DNA of 64,000 nucleotides from Candidatus Peribacteria bacterium. GTDB taxonomy: Bacteria > Patescibacteriota > Gracilibacteria > UBA1369 > 2-02-FULL-48-14. The position numbers and the translations under genes were made by a program. This document shows positions 9,420 to 19,159 of the stretch, one piece after another (the first letter of the stretch is position 1; each line of letters begins with the position of its first letter). The stretch is from NCBI GenBank assembly GCA_943357175.1, contig CALRGE010000003.1, forward strand, positions 1 through 64,000, written 5' to 3'. The notes under the pieces were generated by a model, which had not been told where the DNA came from, ran no database searches, and saw only the letters and a list, made by a program, of their open reading frames with translations.

Positions 9420-12400
9420 ATGTTCCGCCCAGTCGACCCAAAAACAGATTTACCAGAAGTTGAGAAAAAGCATCTTGAATATTGGAAAAGAAAAGATATT
9501 TTCAAGAAATCGGTGGAGCAAAGAAAAGGGAAGGAGAAGTTTGTTTTCTTCGATGGACCACCTTTTGCAAACGGTCTTCCACATTACGGTCACATAATGG
9601 CAAATTCTTTGAAAGATGCAGTGACTCGTTATAAATCAATGCAAGGATTTTATGTTCCTCGAACAAACGGATGGGATTGTCACGGCTTGCCAGTTGAATA
9701 CGAAATTGAAAAACAGTTGGAACTTTCAGGTAGAAAACAGATTGAAGAATATGGAATAGAAAACTTCAACACAAAATGCCGTGAAAGCGTTTTTAAATAC
9801 ACAAAAGAATGGGAAACACTTTTGGAGAGAATTGCTCGTTGGGTTGATATTGAAGACGGCTACGCAACTCTCGATTCAACATACATGGAGTCAATTTGGT
9901 GGGTTTTCAAACAAATTTGGGATAAAAAACTTATCTATCAGGGGTTCAAATCAATGCATATTTGCCCTCGTTGTGCGACTCCGCTTTCAAATTTTGAAGT
10001 TTCTCTTGGTTATAAAGATGTTACTGATCTCTCAGCAACAGTAAAATTCAGATCAAAAGAAGATCCAAATACATATTTCTTGGCATGGACTACAACTCCT
10101 TGGACACTTCCTGGAAATACGGCATTAGCAGTTGGAGCGGATATCAAATATGTAAAAGTTACTAGAAACGGAGAACACTTTATTCTTGCAAAAGATCTTC
10201 TTGAGAAAAATTTTGAGATGGATGGGTTGATAATTGAAGAGGAAATGGATGGCGCTGCTTTGAAAGGTAAGAAATTCGAGCCTCTCTTTAATTACTATGT
10301 AAATTCAGGCCTTCCTGGAATCGAAAATGCCTTCAAAATAATTACTACAGATTTCGTCGATACAGCAACAGGAACAGGAATAATTCATATTGCAGGTGGT
10401 TACGGTGAAGATGATATGAACGCCGTGATTGCAAACGATATGCCAATAATTCAGCACGTTGATATGAACGGTAATTTCAACCCTGAAGTTACAGACTTTG
10501 CCGGAAAATTTGTGAAAGGGCAGGATCAAAATGTGGCAGCTTTCATTGAAAAAAATGGTCTACTTTTCAAAAAAGAAAATATTCGACATAGCTATCCACA
10601 TTGCTGGCGCTGTGATACTCCACTTTTAAACTACGCAACAAAGGCCTGGTTTGTGAGAGTTACAGATTTGAAAGATAAATTAATTGCAAACAACAAAAAA
10701 ATTCATTGGCAGCCTGAACATCTTCAAGAAGGACGATTCGGAAAATGGCTTGAGCAAGTTCGTGATTGGAATATTTCCAGAAATCGTTTCTGGGGCTGTC
10801 CAATGCCAATTTGGCAGTGTGAATGTGGAGTTTTTGAATGTATCGGATCAATGGCTGAGCTCAAAGAAAGAGCTGGTTCCTTGCCAATGCGTGATAATGA
10901 AATCGATCTTCATAAACCATACATCGACGAACTCACAATGGAATGTAAGGCTTGTCACAAAACTATGAGAAGAATTCCGGAAGTTTTGGATTGCTGGTTT
11001 GAATCAGGTGCAATGCCTTATGCTCAGCTTCATTACCCATTTGAAAACAAAGAAGAATTTGAGAAAAATTTTCCTGCAAATTTCATTGCAGAAGGAGTAG
11101 ATCAAACTCGTGGTTGGTTTTATACACTCCACGTTTTAGCGACAATTTTATTCGATGAACCCGCTTTCAAGAACGTAATTGTAAACGGAATCCTTTTGGC
11201 TGCAGATGGTGAAAAACTTTCAAAAAGAAAGAAAAATTACCCTGATCCAAATAAACTTTTTGATGAAAAGGGAGTGGATTCCACAAGAATGTTTCTTTAC
11301 ACCTCAACTGCCCCGCTCGCAGAAGACGTTCGTTTTTCAGAAATGCACGTTGAAGAAATAGTGAAAAAATTCACTTTAACACTTTGGAACACTTATAGTT
11401 TCTTCGTGACATACGCAAACATAGACAATTTTAAATTCGACGAAAAATTACCAAATTCAGAAAATATTCTTGATCAATGGATTCTTTCAAAATTAAACTC
11501 ACTGATCAAAGAAACAACTGAGCAAATGGAGGAATACAACTTAACAAAGGCAACAAGGCCGATGCTAGATTTTGTTGATAATCTTTCAAATTGGTATTTA
11601 CGTAGAAGCCGAAGAAGATTCTGGAAATCAGAGAATGATGCTGATAAAAACCAAGCCTACCAAACCCTATATGTTGTGCTTGTTGAGTTCTCAAAACTCA
11701 TAGCACCATTCATGCCATTTATTTCCGATGAAATTTTCAGAAATCTAACAGAGAAAGAATCAGTTCACTTAGAAGACTGGCCGACAGCTAATGAAGATTT
11801 AATTGATGAAGAACTTAATGCAGAAGTTGCAGCTGCTAGATTAATTGTAACACTTGGCCATGCAATTCGTGGGAAAAAGAAAATCAGAGTAAGGCAACCA
11901 TTAAAAAAAGTTCAGATCGTTCTATCTAAATCTGTGAAACCGGAAGTGATAGAAAATCAACGAGAAGTTATATTAGAGGAATTGAATGTTAAAGAGCTAG
12001 AAATCATAAATGATGCAAAAGAGATTGCAGATGTATTAATTCAGGCAAATGCAAAACTACTTGGCCCAAAATATGGAAAAGAAGTTCAAAGTATTATTAA
12101 TGCAGCAAAAGCTGGAAATTATGAGATTTTAGAATCAGGACAGGTTAAAATATTAACATTCACACTTGAACCTAATGAGATTGACTTCATTTATAAAGGC
12201 AAAGAAGGACAGGATGTTGAAACTCAAAATGGAGTGCTTGTTTCACTAGATACAAATCTTTCAGAGGAGCTTATAAAAGAAGGCTACATGCGTGAAATCA
12301 TCAGATTCATCCAAGATATGCGTAAAGAAGCAGGATATCAGGTTAGTGATAGAATTTTGTGCTTGGTCGAGTCCGAACCTGCAATCAATGAAGCAGTACT

Positions 12401-12539
12401 ACTACATTCTGACACTATCAAAACTGAAACACTTTCAAATGAGCTACAAGTAGGCGGTGATCTTGAATGGGATCTTGAAAAAAATGTGGAAATTGAAGGT
12501 TATCTAACTAAGCTTGCAGTAAAACTCTATAAGTCATAA
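9420..12539 (+). CDS. ileS: Isoleucyl-tRNA synthetase
   Basis: FFDGPPFANGLPHYGHIMANSLKDAVTRYK and KLSKRKKNYPDP; start moved from 9366 to ATG 9420. Confidence 0.95.
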   Translation: MFRPVDPKTDLPEVEKKHLEYWKRKDIFKKSVEQRKGKEKFVFFDGPPFANGLPHYGHIMANSLKDAVTRYKSMQGFYVPRTNGWDCHGLPVEYEIEKQLELSGRKQIEEYGIENFNTKCRESVFKYTKEWETLLERIARWVDIEDGYATLDSTYMESIWWVFKQIWDKKLIYQGFKSMHICPRCATPLSNFEVSLGYKDVTDLSATVKFRSKEDPNTYFLAWTTTPWTLPGNTALAVGADIKYVKVTRNGEHFILAKDLLEKNFEMDGLIIEEEMDGAALKGKKFEPLFNYYVNSGLPGIENAFKIITTDFVDTATGTGIIHIAGGYGEDDMNAVIANDMPIIQHVDMNGNFNPEVTDFAGKFVKGQDQNVAAFIEKNGLLFKKENIRHSYPHCWRCDTPLLNYATKAWFVRVTDLKDKLIANNKKIHWQPEHLQEGRFGKWLEQVRDWNISRNRFWGCPMPIWQCECGVFECIGSMAELKERAGSLPMRDNEIDLHKPYIDELTMECKACHKTMRRIPEVLDCWFESGAMPYAQLHYPFENKEEFEKNFPANFIAEGVDQTRGWFYTLHVLATILFDEPAFKNVIVNGILLAADGEKLSKRKKNYPDPNKLFDEKGVDSTRMFLYTSTAPLAEDVRFSEMHVEEIVKKFTLTLWNTYSFFVTYANIDNFKFDEKLPNSENILDQWILSKLNSLIKETTEQMEEYNLTKATRPMLDFVDNLSNWYLRRSRRRFWKSENDADKNQAYQTLYVVLVEFSKLIAPFMPFISDEIFRNLTEKESVHLEDWPTANEDLIDEELNAEVAAARLIVTLGHAIRGKKKIRVRQPLKKVQIVLSKSVKPEVIENQREVILEELNVKELEIINDAKEIADVLIQANAKLLGPKYGKEVQSIINAAKAGNYEILESGQVKILTFTLEPNEIDFIYKGKEGQDVETQNGVLVSLDTNLSEELIKEGYMREIIRFIQDMRKEAGYQVSDRILCLVESEPAINEAVLLHSDTIKTETLSNELQVGGDLEWDLEKNVEIEGYLTKLAVKLYKS

Positions 12540-12548
12540 AATCTAAGC

Positions 12549-12917
12549 ATGATTGTTTCAATAATTTACACACTACTTGCGAACGCAATTGCACTCTTTA
12601 TAAGTGATAAAATTTTAGATGGGCTGAGCATTGATGGTGGATACATTGCCTTTATAGTAGTTGGTCTCACAATTGCCGCATTAAATTTCTTCGTAAAACC
12701 AATCCTAAAATTTTTAGCCTTTCCCCTTGTATTTTTTAGTGCAGGTTTATTTTTATTTGTAATTAATGCATTTATAATTTACCTCGCCAAATATCTGATA
12801 GATGTTATGGATATCAGTAATATTGCTATGCATGTAGATAATCTATTGACCTATGTGCTTGCCGCTATTATCTTTGGCCTCGCAAACTGGTTTATTTCAT
12901 GGTTAACAAAAAATTAA
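12549..12917 (+). CDS. Phage holin family 4 / YvlD-like four-TM membrane protein
   Basis: Four hydrophobic segments with ALNFFVKPILKFLAFPL pattern. Confidence 0.7.
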   Translation: MIVSIIYTLLANAIALFISDKILDGLSIDGGYIAFIVVGLTIAALNFFVKPILKFLAFPLVFFSAGLFLFVINAFIIYLAKYLIDVMDISNIAMHVDNLLTYVLAAIIFGLANWFISWLTKN

Positions 12918-12918
12918 T

Positions 12919-13146
12919 ATGTTAGAAAAAGTTTTAATGATTCTACAGGCAATATCTGCAATATTTCTTGTTATTAGCATCATCGTTCAAGAAAGAGGAG
13001 GAGGATTATCAGACGCAATTGCAGGTTCTGCAGGTTCAAATACTATCCAAACAAGCAAAAGAGGTGCTGAAAAAGTGCTTTCTTACTTAACAGTAGTATT
13101 TCTTGTTGCATTTATTCTATTGTCCTTAGTTCTCAACTTTGTATAA
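12919..13146 (+). CDS. secG: Preprotein translocase subunit SecG
   Basis: 75 aa, two TM segments, VQERGGGLSDAIAG motif. Confidence 0.9.
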   Translation: MLEKVLMILQAISAIFLVISIIVQERGGGLSDAIAGSAGSNTIQTSKRGAEKVLSYLTVVFLVAFILLSLVLNFV

Positions 13147-14799
13147 ATGGAGCTCTTCTGGAAAACAATTAAATCCTTAAATAGTAAGGAGAGATTGGCG
13201 TCATTTTTTCTGTTAGCAATTTTTTTTCCAAGCACCATTTCAATAATACTTAAAGATAGTAATAGTTTTTCACAAAATACAGGTTCAAAAATTTATACTG
13301 AGGCACTTGTAGGTCAAATTACGCATTTAAACCCTGTATATACTGAGTTATCCGATGTTGATTCAGATATTTCAAGTTTGATTTTTTCAGGTTTAGTTAG
13401 ATATAACCCTAAAACAAAAGAATTCGACGAAGATATTGCAACTCATACACTCAGTGAAGATAAATTAATCTATACTTTTACCCTTAAAAACGGAATTATT
13501 TGGGAAGATGGTCTAGAAATGACTGCTGATGATATTTATTTTACATATGTCGATGTAATTCAAAATGAAAATTTTAAAAATCCTATTCTAAAATCAAATT
13601 TTCAAGGAGTAAAAATTGAACAGCCTAATTCACGCACAATTACCTTCACGCTAAATGCTCCAAATTCATTCTTTTATTCTGAGTTAACAACCGGAATTTT
13701 ACCAAAACATATTTTGCAAGACACACCTGTTGAAGATATTGATAAGAGTGATTTTAATAAAAGCCCGATTGGTGCGGGCCCATATAAAGTAGAGGGCAGT
13801 TATCAAACAAATAGTGATTCAACATCTACAGTTACGCTTATAAGAAATGATAAATATTTTGGGGCTACACCGTCAATTGAAAAAATTAGATTTATTGCAT
13901 ATACAAATATAAATGAATTGATAGATAACAGATCAGTTTGGCATGGAGCAGGCCGAATTAAATCATCACAAATTGCAGATATTGATACTTCTGATCTTTC
14001 CTCAATATCTTATGAATTACCTCAATACACTGCATTATTTTTAAATACAGATTCAAAATTTTTAGGTAAAAATAAAGTGAGATTGGCAATTTCTAAAGCA
14101 ATTGATAAAACGCAAATCTTATCAATCACTTCTTACACAAAACAAATTGATACTCCACTTTTAGAGTTAAACCAAAATAATTGGTCAAATAAATATAATT
14201 TGTCTGAATCTCAAGGAGCACTATTTGATTCAGGTTGGAAATTCAATGAGGCTGAAATATTTCGTAAAAATGCAGATCAAGAAACATTAAGTTTAAGATT
14301 GATAAGAAGAGATTTCTCAAATACAAATGAAAATCAAGAAAAAACTTTTTCAGATGTATCTGCCGTAATTGCAGAACAACTTAAAGTAGTAGGTATTGAA
14401 GTAAAAATTGAGGCATATGAAGTTGCAGCCCTAAATGAAATAATAATTAACAGAGATTATGACATGCTTTTATCAGGTCAAAGCCTAGGATATAATCTTG
14501 ATACTTTCTCATTTTGGCATTCAAGCCAGTCTAATGAAAATGGCTTGAATTTATCAAATTATCAAAATCCTAAAGCTGATTATTTAATAGAAAATATTAG
14601 AAAAACATTCGGACAAACTGAGAAAGAAGAAGATCTGACTTCACTAGCAACTGTTATTGCAGATGATGTACCGGCAGTTTTCTTATTTACACCAACATAT
14701 TATTACCTAGTTGATAAAAGTATATCTGGAATAAACCTTGAGAATATATTATTGCCAAAAGATAGATTTGCAAATATATCAGAATGGATATTTAATTAA
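13147..14799 (+). CDS. Peptide/nickel ABC transporter substrate-binding protein (SBP_bac_5 family)
   Basis: LNPVYTELSDVDSDISSLIFSGLVRYNP...GIIWEDGLEMTADDIYFTY...SPIGAGPYKVEG. Confidence 0.88.
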   Translation: MELFWKTIKSLNSKERLASFFLLAIFFPSTISIILKDSNSFSQNTGSKIYTEALVGQITHLNPVYTELSDVDSDISSLIFSGLVRYNPKTKEFDEDIATHTLSEDKLIYTFTLKNGIIWEDGLEMTADDIYFTYVDVIQNENFKNPILKSNFQGVKIEQPNSRTITFTLNAPNSFFYSELTTGILPKHILQDTPVEDIDKSDFNKSPIGAGPYKVEGSYQTNSDSTSTVTLIRNDKYFGATPSIEKIRFIAYTNINELIDNRSVWHGAGRIKSSQIADIDTSDLSSISYELPQYTALFLNTDSKFLGKNKVRLAISKAIDKTQILSITSYTKQIDTPLLELNQNNWSNKYNLSESQGALFDSGWKFNEAEIFRKNADQETLSLRLIRRDFSNTNENQEKTFSDVSAVIAEQLKVVGIEVKIEAYEVAALNEIIINRDYDMLLSGQSLGYNLDTFSFWHSSQSNENGLNLSNYQNPKADYLIENIRKTFGQTEKEEDLTSLATVIADDVPAVFLFTPTYYYLVDKSISGINLENILLPKDRFANISEWIFN

Positions 14800-14802
14800 G
14801 TT

Positions 14803-15243
14803 ATGAAAATAATATTATTACAAAGTATCAAAAATATAGGCCAGAAAGGTGAGGTGAAAGAAGTTTCTGAAGGTTATTATAGAAATTTTTTATTACCAAG
14901 AAATTTGGCTTTAGTGGGTACAGATAAACAGATTACCCATATTCAGTCACAAAAAACCAAAGCAGTTGAAAAACTTGAAGGAATGAAAGAAAGTGCTCAT
15001 TCAATTAAATCTAAACTTGAGGGCCAAACATTGATTTTAAAGGAGAAATCCAGTGAATCTGGCTCACTTTATAGAGCAATTAATGAAAAAATCATTGTAG
15101 AACTGATTAAAGATCAACTTCATGCAATTATTCCTGCAAACTCAATTAAATTAACTGAGCATTTTAAAAATACTGGGACTTTTCAGGTAAAAATCAATCT
15201 TTTCAAGGGTGTAGATGCAAATTTAAATTTGAAAATTGAGTAA
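14803..15243 (+). CDS. rplI: 50S ribosomal protein L9
   Basis: MKIILLQSIKNIGQKGEVKEVSEGYYRNFLLPRNLA. Confidence 0.95.
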   Translation: MKIILLQSIKNIGQKGEVKEVSEGYYRNFLLPRNLALVGTDKQITHIQSQKTKAVEKLEGMKESAHSIKSKLEGQTLILKEKSSESGSLYRAINEKIIVELIKDQLHAIIPANSIKLTEHFKNTGTFQVKINLFKGVDANLNLKIE

Positions 15244-15268
15244 TTCTGATCGAAGCTCAGGCATAACT

Positions 15269-15658
15269 ATGAAAGGAAAAATCTTAGCCTTAGACCTTGG
15301 AACAAGAAAAACAGGTCTTGCTATTTCAGATATAGATCAAACAATGGGTTTTATGCGGCCTGAGATTATGCATACCTCAACTGAAGAGCTAATTTTAGCT
15401 ATCAAAACACTCATTCAAAGCGAATCTATTCAAGAATTGCTACTAGGTCTGCCATTATCTTTATCTGGTGAAATGGATGAGAATAACAAGGTTTTTCAGA
15501 TAATAAAAAGAATTGAATCGGAAATCAAAATCCCAATAAATAAAATAGATGAAAGATTAACAACTAAACAAGCAATTTCAAAAAGTTCAAAAAATGAAGA
15601 AGACGATAGTCAATCAGCATTAATATTGTTACAAAATTATTTAGATATCAAAGCCTGA
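15269..15658 (+). CDS. ruvX: Holliday junction resolvase-like protein RuvX/YqgF
   Basis: ILALDLGTRKTGLAISD; DERLTTKQA; start moved to ATG 15269. Confidence 0.9.
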   Translation: MKGKILALDLGTRKTGLAISDIDQTMGFMRPEIMHTSTEELILAIKTLIQSESIQELLLGLPLSLSGEMDENNKVFQIIKRIESEIKIPINKIDERLTTKQAISKSSKNEEDDSQSALILLQNYLDIKA

Positions 15659-16821
15659 ATTCCTGGTAAGGTTTTCCCCTCCAAAAATTCTAGCATCGCA
15701 CCACCTCCTGTAGAAATGTGCGTGAATTTTTCCAATGGTATATTAAACTTATTTATTGCATCTATGGTGTCACCTCCACCAATAATTGAGCTAATCTTCA
15801 TCTCAGAAATTTTTAGCGCTAAATCTCTTGTCCCAGCCACAAATTGAGGATATTCATATAAGCCCATTGGCCCATTCCAAATCACGGTTGAAGATTCTCT
15901 AATAACATCTTGAAAATTCATTATTGTTTTACTACCAATATCCAATATTTTCATATCATCTAAAACTGAATCAGAATTAAGAGTTTCTGCAGGGGCATCT
16001 TTATTTATTTGCTTTGCCACAACTACATCAACAGGAAGTAAAACCTTTTTTCCCATTTTCTCCGCATCAATTAAAAATTTCTTCGCAACTTCCAATTTTT
16101 CTTTCTCAAACAGAGAAGATCCAATATTTTTTCCTTGTGCTGCCAAAAAAGTATTCGCAAGTGCACCACCAATTAAAAAAGAGTCTGCAATTTGAAGGAA
16201 ATTATTCAAAATACCAATTTTTGTATCAATTTTTGCTCCACCTGTTAATAAACAAACAGGCTTCTTTGGGTTCTGTAATAATCCTGATAAAACTTCTATT
16301 TCTTTTTGAAGAAGTAAACCGGCGTAAGAAGGTAAAAATTTAGCTACTCCAGCAGTACTTGCATGTGCTCGATGTACAGTTCCAAAAGCATCATTAACAA
16401 ATATATCAGCATAAGACGCCAGTTGTTTCGCAAAATTATCATCATTTTCCTCTTCCTCAGGATGGAATCTTGTATTTTCTAGCAAATAAACGCTAGATTC
16501 CATTTCCTTTAATTTATTCAGAACTTCTTCTCCAATACAATCATCCAGCTTAACAACATTAGTTTTTAGTAGATTTTCAAGTTCTTTTGCTATTACGTCA
16601 ACTTTCAAATTTTCAACAAATTTTCCATCAGGTCTGCCAAGATGACTTAAAATTATTACTTTTCCCTCATGGCTTAAAATATATTTTATTGTCTCGAGAC
16701 TTTCAACAATCCTAGTATTATCTTCAATTTCTCCTGCATCAGACAAAGGTACATTCAAATCACATCTTAATAAAACCTTTTTACCCTTTAAATTGGCATC
16801 TTTTAAAATAGGAATATTCAT
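15637..16821 (-). CDS. pgk: Phosphoglycerate kinase
   Basis: KKVLLRCDLNVPLSD, LSHLGRPDG, GGGDTIDAINKF, STGGGAMLEFLEGKTLPG. Confidence 0.96.
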   Translation of the reverse strand: MNIPILKDANLKGKKVLLRCDLNVPLSDAGEIEDNTRIVESLETIKYILSHEGKVIILSHLGRPDGKFVENLKVDVIAKELENLLKTNVVKLDDCIGEEVLNKLKEMESSVYLLENTRFHPEEEENDDNFAKQLASYADIFVNDAFGTVHRAHASTAGVAKFLPSYAGLLLQKEIEVLSGLLQNPKKPVCLLTGGAKIDTKIGILNNFLQIADSFLIGGALANTFLAAQGKNIGSSLFEKEKLEVAKKFLIDAEKMGKKVLLPVDVVVAKQINKDAPAETLNSDSVLDDMKILDIGSKTIMNFQDVIRESSTVIWNGPMGLYEYPQFVAGTRDLALKISEMKISSIIGGGDTIDAINKFNIPLEKFTHISTGGGAMLEFLEGKTLPGIQALISK

Positions 16822-17213
16822 AAAATTTTTAACATTTTAGTGGCTAGAAATGAAGCTTCATAGGCTTTATGAATTCTTTTAACTGCATGTGACTTTTTTG
16901 AGCACATTAAAACTTCAAAAATAATAGGAACTCTATATTTTAAACTAATTTGCATGATTCCATCTGAGCACATTTCACAAACTCTATCATAATGATCTGT
17001 ATCTCCCTTCAAAACCAAACCAAGGGCCACAATAGATGAAATTTTTTTCTTTAAAATTAATTCTTGAGCCGCGAAAGGTATTTCTAATGCTCCCGGAACT
17101 TTTAAAACTAAAGGCTTGATATTTTGCTCTTTAAAACCCTTCAAGGATTCCTCCAACATTTTCTCTGTAATTTCAGAATGAAACTCAGAAACAATAATTG
17201 CAAATTTTTTCAT
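16818..17213 (-). CDS. ribH: 6,7-dimethyl-8-ribityllumazine synthase
   Basis: VSEFHSEIT, VPGALEIPFAA, LGLVLKGDTDHYD; adjacent to ribE. Confidence 0.92.
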   Translation of the reverse strand: MKKFAIIVSEFHSEITEKMLEESLKGFKEQNIKPLVLKVPGALEIPFAAQELILKKKISSIVALGLVLKGDTDHYDRVCEMCSDGIMQISLKYRVPIIFEVLMCSKKSHAVKRIHKAYEASFLATKMLKIL

Positions 17214-17779
17214 TTTTTCAGTGAATTTACATACCTTGCGAGAATATCTACTTCAATATTTACCTTATCACCAGCTTTTAAAAACTTCAAATTCGTATTT
17301 TTTAATGTTTCAGGTATTAGAGAAATGAAAATTTTATCACTTTTTCGATTTTGAACAGTTAAGCTTACACCATTTACAGTAATTGACGCTTTATCTGGAA
17401 AGAATTTAATATATTTTTTTTCGATTTTTAAAGATAAAACTTCGCCCGACTGAATTACTTCTGCAAGTGAATCAACATGACCTGTAACAATATGTCCTGA
17501 TATAAAATCAGTTGCTCTTAAAGAAGGCTCAAGATTTACAAATGATCCAATCTCAACGAATCCCAAATTAGAAGTTTCATATGTCTCTTTAACTAAAGAA
17601 ACAGAAAATTCCTTGTTCTTGTATTTCTCGACTGTAAGGCATGTTCCATTAACACAAATACTCTCTCCTCTAGAGAAAAAAGATTTATTTAGCGTAGTTT
17701 TAATATCTAAGACAAGTAAATTTTTATTTTTTTTTACATTTTTTATTTTCGCCATCTCTTTAACTATACCTGTAAACAT
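17210..17779 (-). CDS. ribE: Riboflavin synthase alpha chain
   Basis: MFTGIVKE start, duplicated lumazine-binding domains, VNGTCLTV / VNGVSLTV, GHIVTGHVD. Confidence 0.93.
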   Translation of the reverse strand: MFTGIVKEMAKIKNVKKNKNLLVLDIKTTLNKSFFSRGESICVNGTCLTVEKYKNKEFSVSLVKETYETSNLGFVEIGSFVNLEPSLRATDFISGHIVTGHVDSLAEVIQSGEVLSLKIEKKYIKFFPDKASITVNGVSLTVQNRKSDKIFISLIPETLKNTNLKFLKAGDKVNIEVDILARYVNSLKK

Positions 17780-17861
17780 TGATGAAATTATTTAAGGAAA
17801 ATTTCAGGACTAATTCAGATCTCTATGGGAAAACTATATTGTATTCTCTAACCCAATTTAT

Positions 17862-18233
17862 ATGAGAAGCGTCAATAAAGTAACACTTTTAGGTCATATA
17901 GTAAATGATCCTGAATTAAAGAAAACAAAAAACGGTAAATCCGTTTCAAGTTTTTCAATCGCCACAAACAATGAGTGGAACGATGCGGATGGAAATCCAA
18001 AGCGAAGCGCTGATTTTCACAGGATAGTAACCTGGGACAAGCTGGCCGAGATAGCAGTGAAGCATCTAAGAAAAGGTTTTCCTGTTTACCTTGAAGGTCG
18101 ACTAACAAATCGTAGCTATGAAGGCAAAGATAAGGTTCAATATTTTATTACAGAAATTGTTGCATCAAACATTCATATCCTTAAATGGGAAACTGAAAAG
18201 AAAGAAATGGAAACCCTTGAGCTTGCAGCTTAA
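17862..18233 (+). CDS. ssb: Single-stranded DNA-binding protein
   Basis: SVNKVTLLGHIVNDPELKKTKNGKSVSSFSIATN OB-fold. Confidence 0.93.
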   Translation: MRSVNKVTLLGHIVNDPELKKTKNGKSVSSFSIATNNEWNDADGNPKRSADFHRIVTWDKLAEIAVKHLRKGFPVYLEGRLTNRSYEGKDKVQYFITEIVASNIHILKWETEKKEMETLELAA

Positions 18234-18256
18234 TAAAAATCCATTAGAGTATTAAT

Positions 18257-19159
18257 GTGCACAAGCCATTTCTAACAGTAATAATCCCAACATTTAACAG
18301 GAGCACCTGCCTTGAACTTTGTTTAGAACGATTATTCTCTCAAAATTTATCAAAGGACAGTTTTGAAATAATTGTTGTGAATGATGGAAGCACTGATGAT
18401 ACAGAAAATGTATTAAAAAAATTTAAACAGAGAGAAAACTTTAGATACTTTCATCAGAAAAATTCAGGGCAGGGAAATGCTAGAAACTTTGCGATTAATC
18501 ATGCTGAAGGACAAGTAATTTTATTTATAGGCGATGACATTTATGCAGAAGAGGGTTTTTTACAAAAACATGTCGATTTTCACTTAGATAATCCACAAAT
18601 AAATTATTCCTGTTTAGGTAGGATAGAATGGTTTCCTGAGAATCAAATTACTTCTTTTATGGAATGGTTAACAAATGGTGGCCCACAATTTGCTTATCAG
18701 AAACTTATAGATTCGAAGGAAGCTAGTTTTTGGTATTTTTATACCTCAAATATTTCGATCAAGAAGGAAATACTTTTAAATGAAAAATTCGATCCTGATT
18801 TCAAATCATATGGATGGGAAGATATTGAACTTGCATATAGATTAAAAAATAAATTTGATTTAAAAATAATCTATAAATCAAATATCCTAGCATATCATGA
18901 TCATCAAATATCTGAAGACTCATTAAAAAAAAGAATGATATCAATTGGAAAGTCAGCGAAAATTTTTGAATATAAAGCCAAAAATCTTAATGTGGTTCCA
19001 AAAGGTATTAAATTAGTACTTTTGACTTTAATATCATCTCGAATCAGTCTATTATTTCTATGGATTTTGAAATATCTTATAAATAATCCATTTCAAAAAT
19101 ATTACTGGTATGCGCTTTCAAAACGTTACTTTTTAATCGGTCTAAAAAATGTTAAATAA
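18257..19159 (+). CDS. Family 2 glycosyltransferase
   Basis: GTG start; TVIIPTFNRSTCLELCLERLFSQ...VVNDGSTDDTE. Confidence 0.9.
   Translation: MHKPFLTVIIPTFNRSTCLELCLERLFSQNLSKDSFEIIVVNDGSTDDTENVLKKFKQRENFRYFHQKNSGQGNARNFAINHAEGQVILFIGDDIYAEEGFLQKHVDFHLDNPQINYSCLGRIEWFPENQITSFMEWLTNGGPQFAYQKLIDSKEASFWYFYTSNISIKKEILLNEKFDPDFKSYGWEDIELAYRLKNKFDLKIIYKSNILAYHDHQISEDSLKKRMISIGKSAKIFEYKAKNLNVVPKGIKLVLLTLISSRISLLFLWILKYLINNPFQKYYWYALSKRYFLIGLKNVK

Noticed and set aside
10305-10851. Minus-strand ORFs inside ileS (10305..10529, 10660..10851)
   Set aside because: Opposite strand within a confident isoleucyl-tRNA synthetase; Cys/His-rich look is a frame artefact
12549-12917. Phage holin-like protein as evidence of a prophage
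   Set aside because: The family (YvlD-like) is widespread in bacterial chromosomes and no other phage genes are nearby
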